From assembly GCA_947311175.1 (NCBI GenBank), contig CAMZKK010000228.1:1-5242 (forward strand): DNA of 5,242 nt, given 5' to 3'. Shown piece by piece: positions 1 to 5,190 of the stretch (the first letter of the stretch is position 1; the number at the start of each line of letters is the position of its first letter). This DNA comes from an uncultured Planctomycetota bacterium (GTDB lineage Bacteria; Planctomycetota; SZUA-567; JAFGNG01). The position numbers were made by a program, and so were the translations under genes. The notes beneath the pieces were generated by a model. It saw only the letters and a list, made by a program, of their open reading frames with translations, did not search any database and was not told where the DNA came from.

Positions 1-51
1 CTCTTTAGCCGCATTGCTATTAACCAAAAACATGGCCTCATAAAGTTTCAA
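1..51 (-). CDS. rpsF: Ribosomal protein bS6 (30S), N-terminal fragment, cut by window edge
   Basis: Reading the minus strand from 51 down to 1 gives 17 codons, M(TTG)KLYEAMFLVNSNAAKE, with no stop before the window edge. The opening K-x-Y-E-x-M-F-L-V is the first beta strand of the bS6 family, which commonly begins M-x-x-Y-E-x-x-(F/Y)-(I/L)-(L/V). bS6 binds 16S rRNA together with bS18 in the platform of the small subunit. The TTG start at 51-49 is chosen because AAGGAGG (65-59) lies 7 nt upstream and because the next in-frame ATG (33-31) would delete the conserved KLYEA. The gene follows the pth stop by 30 bp in the same direction, so it is probably co-transcribed. In many bacteria rpsF is followed by ssb, rpsR and rplI, which would lie outside this window. 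Identification rests on only 17 residues plus context. Confidence 0.75.
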   Translation of the reverse strand, partial: MKLYEAMFLVNSNAAKE

Positions 52-58
52 TGTTATT

Positions 59-65
59 CCTCCTT
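59..65 (-). promoter_or_regulatory. Shine-Dalgarno site of rpsF
   Basis: AAGGAGG on the minus strand, a full match to the anti-Shine-Dalgarno core, 7 nt before a TTG codon. It decides the rpsF start, since the downstream in-frame ATG has no comparable site at the right distance. Confidence 0.8.
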
Positions 66-81
66 AAACGGCGGTAAAAAA

Positions 82-702
82 TTAATTATATTTATTCTGA
101 CAGCACTCCACCCCATTTTCAATCCAATCAAAAATAAGATTTGTTACTTTGGGTACTGTCTCATCAATTACTCCTAACTCTTCTTTCTTAAATTCTCCCA
201 ATACAAAATCAATAGTATTGTCAAAATTTACTTTTTCATGATACTTAGAACCAATTCCAATTCTAATGCGAGGATAATCAGAATGACCTAAACATTGAGA
301 TACAGATTTTAGACCATTGTGACCGCCAGAGCTCCCTTTTGCTCTTATCCGTATTTGACCAAGGGGCAAGTGAAAATCATCAAGTATTACAATTGTTTTA
401 TTAGCATCAATCGAGAATTCATCAATTAATGCCAGTACCGGCTCTCCTGAATTATTCATAAAAGTTTGCGGTTTACACAGCATAATATTATGAATAACAC
501 CTCTAATGCTTACCTTTACAGAAGCAATGAGCGCATCATGAAAATTACAGGTAAACAAAGCACCTGTTTTTTTCGCTAATTGGTCAACAGCAATAAAACC
601 TGCGTTATGCCTGGTATTGAGGTATTCCTCACCAATATTACCCAAGCCAACAATTAGCCATTCTGGTTTTTCAGGCAATTTTCGCCATCTACCAAAAAAA
701 AT
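82..702 (-). CDS. pth: Peptidyl-tRNA hydrolase (Pth family)
   Basis: Cytosolic enzyme that cleaves the ester bond of peptidyl-tRNAs dropped by ribosomes and so recycles tRNA. Counting from the ATT at 702 (206 codons), the family landmarks are all present: GLGNIG with Asn22, TRHNAGF with catalytic His32, TFMNNSGE with Asn83, ILDDFHLPLG with Asp108, and SGGHNGLKS with Asn129. These correspond to N10, H20, N68, D93 and N114 of the E. coli enzyme. Length is normal for the family. The start is uncertain. In-frame candidates are TTG 738, GTG 735, ATG 723, ATT 702 and TTG 678. Only ATT 702 sits 6 nt behind a full AAGGAGG (715-709), and it would give an N-terminus I/M-FFGRWRK, like the MFF/MFG openings I recall in related Pth proteins. 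ATG 723 has only a partial GGTGA behind it and would overlap rplY by 20 nt. The gene starts 1 nt after the rplY stop, so translation is probably coupled. It is the spoVC position of the gcaD-prs-ctc-spoVC order. Function is near certain; the start is not. Confidence 0.95.
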   Translation of the reverse strand: MFFGRWRKLPEKPEWLIVGLGNIGEEYLNTRHNAGFIAVDQLAKKTGALFTCNFHDALIASVKVSIRGVIHNIMLCKPQTFMNNSGEPVLALIDEFSIDANKTIVILDDFHLPLGQIRIRAKGSSGGHNGLKSVSQCLGHSDYPRIRIGIGSKYHEKVNFDNTIDFVLGEFKKEELGVIDETVPKVTNLIFDWIENGVECCQNKYN

Positions 703-703
703 A

Positions 704-1333
704 TTATTCCTCCTTATCTCCATCAGTTTTTTCACCAATTACTTCAGGTTCGGCTCCACCTTCGCTACTCTCACCACCAATTTCATCTTCCGAATGCAAG
801 TGGCAAGATACAGCAACAATCCCTGGTTCCATATTGAGGATTACACCCTCTGGAGTTTTAATGTCTGCAACAGTAATTGTTTGTCCTGCGCCAAGGTTTG
901 AGATATCAACAACTATACTTGATGGAATATCTTTTGCCTTACATTCAATCGCAACTTCATGAATTTCTTGCTCAACAGTAGCACCTAACTTTACTCCAGG
1001 AGCAACCCCTTCTATCACAAGCTCGACCGAGACATGAATAGTTGTATCATCATTCACTGTCCTAAAATCTGCGTGCAAGATTATATGATTATATGTTCCA
1101 TATTGAATTTCTTTGACAAGAACATTTTTCCCATTGCCTTCAATATCAAGCTTGAGCATCCTCTCTCCGCGCTCAACTAATCTCATAAAATCCTTTACCA
1201 CTACACTTACGTCAACATTTTCCTCTTCCTTGCCATAAACAATAGCAGGGATTTTTCCCTCTTTTCTCAACAGGGCATTTGCCCTCTTTCCGGTGGCGGC
1301 CCTTTTCTCCGCCTTCAATACAACTTCTGACAC
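704..1333 (-). CDS. rplY: Ribosomal protein bL25, long Ctc/TL5 form
   Basis: Component of the 50S subunit that binds 5S rRNA. This 209-aa protein is the long form, as in B. subtilis Ctc and Thermus TL5. Residues 1 to about 92 are the 5S-binding L25 domain, with the signature R-A-A-T-G-K, L-R-K-E-G-K-I-P-A-I-V-Y-G at 11-34 and ILHADF at 85-90. Residues from about 95 to 180 are the TL5-type C-terminal beta domain (VELVIEGVAPGVKLG, DIPSSIVVDISNL, VILNMEPGIVAVS). Residues 181-209 form a Glu/Gly/Asp-rich acidic tail that is probably disordered. The start is GTG at 1333-1331, with GGAGG (1345-1341) 7 nt upstream; it follows the prs stop by 14 bp. The stop at 706-704 is 1 nt from the favoured pth start. 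In B. subtilis ctc is a SigB general-stress gene; I see no SigB-like promoter in the 14-bp gap here, so expression probably comes from the operon promoter. Confidence 0.95.
   Translation of the reverse strand: MSEVVLKAEKRAATGKRANALLRKEGKIPAIVYGKEEENVDVSVVVKDFMRLVERGERMLKLDIEGNGKNVLVKEIQYGTYNHIILHADFRTVNDDTTIHVSVELVIEGVAPGVKLGATVEQEIHEVAIECKAKDIPSSIVVDISNLGAGQTITVADIKTPEGVILNMEPGIVAVSCHLHSEDEIGGESSEGGAEPEVIGEKTDGDKEE
709..715 (-). promoter_or_regulatory. Shine-Dalgarno site of pth, inside the end of rplY
   Basis: AAGGAGG on the minus strand is read as the Lys-Glu-Glu codons that end rplY (AAG GAG GAA, then TAA at 706-704). Six nucleotides further on is the in-frame ATT at 702-700 of pth. The same AAGGAGG-AATAA pattern precedes rpsF. 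The position points to pth initiation just after the rplY stop rather than at the upstream ATG 723. Confidence 0.65.
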
Positions 1334-1347
1334 TATTATGCCTCCAT

Positions 1348-2274
1348 TTAAACAAACATCCGGCTTACAGATTCATTACGATGAATCCGCATTACTGCTT
1401 CTCCAAGAAGCCCGGACACAGATAAAACTTTCAATTCAAAACCTTCAGGCTTAACCTGTAAAGGAATAGTATTTGTAACTATAACCTCATCCGGCGCTGC
1501 CTCACGTAAACGGTTATAACTTTCACCAACAAGTACACCATGAGTAGCAACTGCAAAAACTCTAGTAGCACCTTGATTTTTTGCGATATTAATTGCTGAA
1601 CTAATACTGCCAGCAGTAGATATCATATCATCAATAATAACGACATCGTGATTTTTGACATCTCCAATAACATGCCCAACCTCAACCTCACTATCAGCGA
1701 CCCTTCTTTTCTCAACAATAGCGAGCTCAGCACCAAGTTTTTTTGCATAGCTGTCTGCCATCTTAACGCTACCTATATCCGGTGCCATCACGACCGGATT
1801 TACCAAAGATAGCGTTTCAAGGTATTCAAGAAGAACAGGTGATGAAAACAAATGATCAACCGGAATATCAAAAAAACCCTGAATCTGCGTAGCATGTAAA
1901 TCCATAGTTAAAACTCTATCTATCCCGGCAGTAGTCATAAGGTTTGCTACTAATTTAGCAGTAATAGGCACTCTCCCCTTATGTTTACGATCTTGTCTAG
2001 CATACGAAAAATAAGGAACAACGGCACATATACTCCGTGCTGACGCCCTCCTAAGAGCATCAGTAATAACAAGCAATTCCATCAAGCTTTCATTTACCGG
2101 TCGAGCAAGGCTCTGCGCCACAAAGGTTTCAAGCCCTCGAACATCATCAAGAATCTGCACTTTGGTTTCACTGTCTGGAAACTTTTCAACCACCAGCTTG
2201 CCTTGTTCTTCTCCAAGAAAAGAACAAATACCTTCAGCAAGAGTTGGGTGAGCTGTTCCTGAAAAAATTCGCAT
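1348..2274 (-). CDS. prs: Ribose-phosphate pyrophosphokinase (PRPP synthase, class I)
   Basis: Makes 5-phosphoribosyl-1-diphosphate from ribose 5-phosphate and ATP, the precursor for purine, pyrimidine, NAD, His and Trp synthesis; cytosolic, Mg-dependent and usually hexameric. The 308 residues match the usual length. Visible motifs in order are FPDSETKVQ (32-40), ARQDRKHKGR (92-101, flexible loop and ATP site), MDLHATQIQGFFDIPVDHL (124-142, with the metal-binding His), APDIGSVKMA (164-173), EKRR (188-191), the PRPP loop IIDDMISTAGS (213-223), and the C-terminal NESVSRMF (300-307). Several motifs differ from E. coli and B. subtilis forms (F-S/P-D-G-E, SPDxGGxxRA, DKRR, DTAGT), but all differences are conservative. 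The ATG at 2274-2272 has a weak AAGG 9 nt upstream. It lies 46 bp after the glmU-like stop and 14 bp before rplY, the gcaD-prs-ctc order of Firmicutes. Confidence 0.97.
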   Translation of the reverse strand: MRIFSGTAHPTLAEGICSFLGEEQGKLVVEKFPDSETKVQILDDVRGLETFVAQSLARPVNESLMELLVITDALRRASARSICAVVPYFSYARQDRKHKGRVPITAKLVANLMTTAGIDRVLTMDLHATQIQGFFDIPVDHLFSSPVLLEYLETLSLVNPVVMAPDIGSVKMADSYAKKLGAELAIVEKRRVADSEVEVGHVIGDVKNHDVVIIDDMISTAGSISSAINIAKNQGATRVFAVATHGVLVGESYNRLREAAPDEVIVTNTIPLQVKPEGFELKVLSVSGLLGEAVMRIHRNESVSRMFV

Positions 2275-2300
2275 ACGTTTAAACCTTTTTTCTATGATAC

Positions 2301-2314
2301 AGGCACTAATGCCT
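2301..2314 (-). other. Small hairpin in the glmU-prs spacer
   Basis: A 5-bp perfect stem AGGCA/TGCCT with a 4-nt loop, 6 nt after the glmU-like TGA stop. On the minus strand it is followed by GTATCATAG rather than a T-run, so it does not look like an intrinsic terminator. It could be an mRNA processing or stability element inside the operon, or chance. Confidence 0.3.
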
Positions 2315-2320
2315 ATTATT

Positions 2321-3052
2321 TCACCTTTTTAATAAATACTTTTCTACTAACGTCAAATCATCAGAGGAGTTAACCCCTAAAGCCTCTTCGCTATTCTCAC
2401 AAATCACTGCCCCTACTTTACTGCCGGCACCAAGCATAATCTCAATAACATCAGGAAGATAATACTCTCCTTGCTTATTATCGCTACCAATCTTTTCAAG
2501 TGCTTGATAAAGTTCAATACAATCGAAAATATATACCGCAGTATTTACTTCATCAACCTTCAATTCCTCAACAGTAGCATCTGCAGCCTCAACAATCTTT
2601 ATAACCTGATTATCACTCCCTCGAATAATTCTGCCATAGCGATGAGGTGGTTCAATTCTTGCTGTAAGAACAGTGCAACTATTTCCATCTGCCACATGTT
2701 GCTCTACCAATCCACTAAAAGTCTTAGGTGAAATCAGAGGCATATCGCCACAAGCGACCATAACCAAACCATCGAATCCGGCAAGGCTATCTTTAGCACA
2801 AAGCACCGCATGACCCGTTCCAAGCTGTTCCTTTTGTTCAACCGTCAAAACCTCGCTCGGAAGAAAGTCAATTACCAAATCTTTTTTATACCCGACAATA
2901 GCTGTAATATCACGAATCTCAGCATCAACAAGAGCATCAATCACCCACCCAATAAGGGGTTTACCATTGACCTTTACCATAACTTTAGGAAGCTCGCCTC
3001 CCATTCGGGTGCCCTTACCCGCAGCGAGAATTAATGCATGTATTTTCTTCAT
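2321..3052 (-). CDS. glmU: UDP-GlcNAc pyrophosphorylase-type nucleotidyltransferase (GlmU N-terminal domain only)
   Basis: Expected to transfer UMP from UTP to N-acetylglucosamine-1-phosphate, giving UDP-GlcNAc for peptidoglycan and other envelope glycans; cytosolic, Mg-dependent. The 243 residues cover the Rossmann-like nucleotidyltransferase domain: LAAGKGTRM (9-17), LPK with Lys23, EQLGTGHAV (75-83), GDMPLI with metal Asp103 (102-107), YGRII (139-143), Glu155, EVNTAVYIFD with Asn170 (168-177), NKQGEYYLPD with Asn192 (192-201), and ALGVNSSDDL (224-233). These align with K25, Q76, D105, E154, N169 and N227 of E. coli GlmU. The left-handed beta-helix acetyltransferase half, present in the usual ~450-aa enzyme, is absent. 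The protein stops cleanly at LLKR and the following 46 bp does not continue the domain. The position ahead of prs and ctc is that of gcaD in B. subtilis. ATG at 3052 has AAAGGG 7 nt upstream. Another sugar nucleotidyltransferase specificity cannot be excluded, but the QLGTGHA, NTAVY and QGEYY motifs favour GlmU. Confidence 0.88.
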   Translation of the reverse strand: MKKIHALILAAGKGTRMGGELPKVMVKVNGKPLIGWVIDALVDAEIRDITAIVGYKKDLVIDFLPSEVLTVEQKEQLGTGHAVLCAKDSLAGFDGLVMVACGDMPLISPKTFSGLVEQHVADGNSCTVLTARIEPPHRYGRIIRGSDNQVIKIVEAADATVEELKVDEVNTAVYIFDCIELYQALEKIGSDNKQGEYYLPDVIEIMLGAGSKVGAVICENSEEALGVNSSDDLTLVEKYLLKR

Positions 3053-3132
3053 AATCTTTCCCTTTGGTCAATGGAGCTACATTTTTTAGGCCCAGGGTTT
3101 AAAATTCATATATTACACAATACTTTAAACAA

Positions 3133-3162
3133 CACAAAGACAGAACAATTTCTATTTTTGTG
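3133..3162 (-). other. Possible 5'-end stem-loop in the glmU-operon leader
   Basis: Minus-strand CACAAA (3162-3157) pairs with TTTGTG (3138-3133), and inside it AGAA pairs with TTCT around the loop ATTG, leaving a symmetric 3x3 internal loop. It would start almost at the predicted transcription start. It is AT-rich and short, so stability is doubtful; it may act as an mRNA 5'-end structure. Confidence 0.3.
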
Positions 3163-3168
3163 ATTAAA

Positions 3169-3197
3169 AATATAATAATGCCGACATTTATAGTCAA
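3169..3197 (-). promoter_or_regulatory. Sigma-70-type promoter of the glmU-prs-rplY-pth operon
   Basis: On the minus strand, -35 TTGACT (3197-3192), a 17-bp spacer and -10 TATATT (3174-3169): five of six matches in each box and ideal spacing. Upstream, roughly 3198-3240 is almost pure A/T with A- and T-tracts, suitable as an UP element. Transcription would start near 3162, leaving a leader of about 110 nt before the ATG at 3052. It lies downstream of the stem-loop that closes the previous gene, as expected for an independent operon promoter. Confidence 0.7.
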
Positions 3198-3241
3198 GAA
3201 AAAATATAGAATTGTTTTAAAATTAAAATCTCAAATTAAAT

Positions 3242-3284
3242 ATACCGCTAATCACTTTTATAAATTCTTGGCAATTAGCGGTAT
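3242..3284 (-). terminator. Stem-loop after the repeat-protein gene, probable intrinsic terminator
   Basis: Perfect 11-bp arms ATACCGCTAAT (3242-3252) and ATTAGCGGTAT (3274-3284) enclose a 21-nt loop, starting 63 bp after the stop of the repeat-protein gene. On the minus strand the stem is followed by ATTTAATTT, a mediocre T-tract. On the plus strand the T-tract is better (TTTTATGTTTTCTTT), but no plus-strand gene feeds it. The loop is long for a classical terminator, so efficiency is uncertain. The position between a stop codon and the next promoter supports the call. Confidence 0.55.
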
Positions 3285-3347
3285 TTTATGTTTTCTTTAC
3301 TCATTTGAAAAACTATCAATACCATGTTAATAGCTTCACACTATCTA

Positions 3348-5171
3348 TTAACCATCACTCGATTCATCGCTTGCACCAGTTAGATTTAGTTCAATATTTG
3401 CCGGAGTTGTTGATTCTTCACTATAAAAAACTTTCCCGTTTTGCAATGTCTTATACTTCACCTTTATCCCCTCAGGAAGCTCAAAGGTAGCCACCCCACT
3501 GTCGTCGGTGTGACCTATCTTTATGTCAGCCACATTACTACCAATCACCTTGCATACCCAAACAGTAGCATTAGAAGCGATTTTACCATCGACCTTAACC
3601 GTAACCTTGCAAGCAGACTTTGAAACATTTATCTCAATATCCGCTGGAGTTGTCGTCTCTTCGCTAAGATAACCTTGCCCATCGACTATTGCTTTATATT
3701 TTACCTTTACTCCTTTAGCAAGATCAAAGGTAGCTACACCCGTGTCGTCAGTCTGAGAAACATTCAAGGACAGTAAATCTTGACCATTAACCCTATATGC
3801 ATAAACATTCACTGCAGAAAGAGGGGCACCATTGCTTTTAACAGTTACCTTACATTTTACAGTTGAAGCATTTATCTGAGCATCTGCCGGAGTTATTGAT
3901 TCTTCACTATAATACTTTACCCCATTTACAAACAATAAATATTTAACCTTTAATCCCTTAACAAGACTAAAAGTTGCTATTCCTTCACTACTAGTACTCC
4001 CATTTTTTATAGTCAACACACCATTTTCACTTACCCTACACACCCAAACGGCAGTATTAGCAACAGGCTTACCATCTATCTTAACTGCCACTTTACAATC
4101 AGCCTTTGGAATATTTATTTCGGTATCCGCCGGAGTTTCTAACTCTTCACTAAGATACCCTTGAGTATCTACTATTACTTTATATTTTACCTTTATTCCT
4201 TTAATGAGATCAAAGGTGGCGATACCTGTGTCGTCAGTATAAGCAAGTTTTAGAGACAACAAATCCTGACCATTAACTTTATATGCATAAACACCCGCCT
4301 TAGAAATGGCTGTTCCATTACTTTTAACCGACACCTGACACTTAACTGAGGTAATATTTATCTCAGAACTTGTCGGAGTTGTTGTCTCTTCACTATAAAA
4401 CTTTTCACCATCTTCAATAGCTAAATACTTAACCTTCAAACCTTCTACAAGACTAAATCTAGCCACGCCATTGTCGTCAGCAATAACTTTACCCAAAGAT
4501 GTCAGATAACTTCCGTTTACCCTGTATGCCCAAACATTGGCATTAGGAAGAGATTTTCCATTCTTTTTTATTGTTACATTACAAACATTAGTTTCAACAT
4601 TTATTACAGCACTTGCTGGAGTTGTTGACTCTTCACTATAATAATTGGTTCCATTTATTATCACCAAGTATTTAATTTTTATTCCTGCTGCAAGGCCAAA
4701 TTCTGCCAATCCCTTACCATTGGTATATCCTGAAGTTAACATTGTTTGACTTGTACCTGTCACTCTATACACCCAAACCTTCCTCCTTGAAGCAGGTTTA
4801 TTATTTATCTTAACCGTTACTTCACCAACCTCTGTTGAAAAGTTTATTTCAACGGACGCAGGAGTTATGGTTGCTTCACTATAGTAATTTATACCATCGA
4901 CAAGCGCACCATACTTTACCTTCATCCCTTCAACAAGATTAAAGGTAGCTATACCTTCATCATTAGCATAAACATTATTTAAGGTTAGTTTGTTTTCTCC
5001 ATTAACCTTATATGCCCAAACTCTTGCCCTAGGAACAATTTTACCATTTCGCTTAACAGTAACCTTGCAAGCTACTGTAGGTGCCAACGCCTCATCTTCT
5101 GCCTTAATATTAATTGAAACGCAAAACATTAAACTCAAAATAATTGACACTATTTGTTTCTTTGACACCAT
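3348..5171 (-). CDS. Secreted protein with seven tandem 81-residue repeats, function unknown
   Basis: A 607-aa protein that I do not recognise by name. Residues 1-24 form a Sec signal peptide: KK, hydrophobic IVSIILSLMFCVSI, then NIKA before ED as a likely signal peptidase I site. The Cys17 context (LMFC) is not a lipobox. Residues 35-601 are seven consecutive units of exactly 81 residues, starting at 35, 116, 197, 278, 359, 440 and 521 with no insertion or deletion. Each unit has CxVTVKxNGK, VWAYxV, a D-D-x-G-(I/V)-A-T-F-x-L turn, EGxKVKY, a Gly-x-x-(Y/F)-(Y/L)-SEE segment and TTPAxxEIN. Alternating short strands and the T-D-x-x-G-x-A-x-F-x-L turn resemble Ig-like, Cna-B or carboxypeptidase-regulatory-like beta-sandwich domains; this is inference. 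No catalytic motif, C-terminal membrane segment, LPxTG, dockerin or other sorting domain is seen, and the end is a short SDESSDG tail. The ATG at 5171 has AGGAG (5183-5179) 7 nt upstream. A structural, adhesive or cell-surface role is a guess. Confidence 0.9.
   Translation of the reverse strand: MVSKKQIVSIILSLMFCVSINIKAEDEALAPTVACKVTVKRNGKIVPRARVWAYKVNGENKLTLNNVYANDEGIATFNLVEGMKVKYGALVDGINYYSEATITPASVEINFSTEVGEVTVKINNKPASRRKVWVYRVTGTSQTMLTSGYTNGKGLAEFGLAAGIKIKYLVIINGTNYYSEESTTPASAVINVETNVCNVTIKKNGKSLPNANVWAYRVNGSYLTSLGKVIADDNGVARFSLVEGLKVKYLAIEDGEKFYSEETTTPTSSEINITSVKCQVSVKSNGTAISKAGVYAYKVNGQDLLSLKLAYTDDTGIATFDLIKGIKVKYKVIVDTQGYLSEELETPADTEINIPKADCKVAVKIDGKPVANTAVWVCRVSENGVLTIKNGSTSSEGIATFSLVKGLKVKYLLFVNGVKYYSEESITPADAQINASTVKCKVTVKSNGAPLSAVNVYAYRVNGQDLLSLNVSQTDDTGVATFDLAKGVKVKYKAIVDGQGYLSEETTTPADIEINVSKSACKVTVKVDGKIASNATVWVCKVIGSNVADIKIGHTDDSGVATFELPEGIKVKYKTLQNGKVFYSEESTTPANIELNLTGASDESSDG
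3369..5069 (-). repeat. Seven tandem in-frame 243-bp coding repeats
   Basis: Units in order of transcription: R1 5069-4827, R2 4826-4584, R3 4583-4341, R4 4340-4098, R5 4097-3855, R6 3854-3612, R7 3611-3369. All are 243 bp. R4 and R6 are the closest pair (by my count 56 of 81 residues identical), with long similar stretches at DNA level, for example around 3690-3750 and 4170-4230. R5 and R7 are the next matched pair in the same register (about 40 of 81, sharing VWVC). This indicates that a two-unit block was duplicated. R1-R3 are more divergent, so the array is old and not a fresh slippage product. Confidence 0.93.
5100..5171 (-). other. Signal peptide coding region of the repeat protein
   Basis: Encodes residues 1-24: basic start MVSKKQ, a hydrophobic core at about 7-20, and N-I-K-A ending before Glu25-Asp26. 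Predicted Sec export with signal peptidase I cleavage after Ala24. After cleavage about ten residues precede the first repeat. Confidence 0.8.
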
Positions 5172-5190
5172 GTAGACTCTCCTATATTTA

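Larger units (their letters stand above)
3053..3347. other. 295-bp intergenic region between the repeat gene and the glmU operon
   Basis: Very AT-rich. In the direction of transcription it holds 63 bp of unremarkable sequence, a stem-loop (3284-3242), an A/T-rich stretch, a promoter (3197-3169), and a leader of about 110 nt that includes a possible 5' hairpin and ends with the AAAGGG ribosome-binding site (3065-3060). I see no riboswitch that I can name, no small coding sequence with a ribosome-binding site and no tRNA. Confidence 0.7.

Noticed and set aside
617..901. Plus-strand open frame across the pth-rplY junction
   Set aside because: Antisense to two confidently identified genes; the translated sequence is low-complexity Phe/Ser/Asn and resembles no known family.
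2275..2320. Missing acetyltransferase half of GlmU removed by a frameshift
   Set aside because: The 46-bp spacer before prs is far too short to hold the beta-helix domain, and no remnant hexapeptide repeats are seen, so this is a genuine short form rather than a broken gene.
2471..3034. Plus-strand open frames at 2471-2731 and 2810-3034
   Set aside because: They lie antisense inside the glmU-like gene, show no recognisable domain and no good ribosome-binding site, and their composition is what the opposite strand of a conserved gene produces.
3079..3104. Possible hairpin in the glmU leader around TTTAGGCCCAGGGTTTAAA
   Set aside because: The arms pair only with two internal mismatches and would leave a loop of about two nucleotides, so it is not a credible structure.
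3305..3623. Plus-strand frames at 3305-3490 and 3441-3623
   Set aside because: They are shadows of the 3' end of the repeat-protein gene. No ribosome-binding site or plausible protein feature is visible.
3369..5069. CRISPR array or non-coding tandem repeat
   Set aside because: The 243-bp period is in frame across one long coding sequence, units are diverged at DNA level and there is no short identical repeat with spacers.
5100..5171. Lipoprotein signal peptide around Cys17
   Set aside because: The residues before Cys17 are L-M-F, which do not fit the lipobox, and the hydrophobic core continues beyond the Cys to a better A24 cleavage site.
4990..5175. Plus-strand 61-codon frame over the signal-peptide region
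   Set aside because: Antisense to the secreted protein's start; its hydrophobic look is the complement of the signal-peptide and Ala/Val-rich codons.
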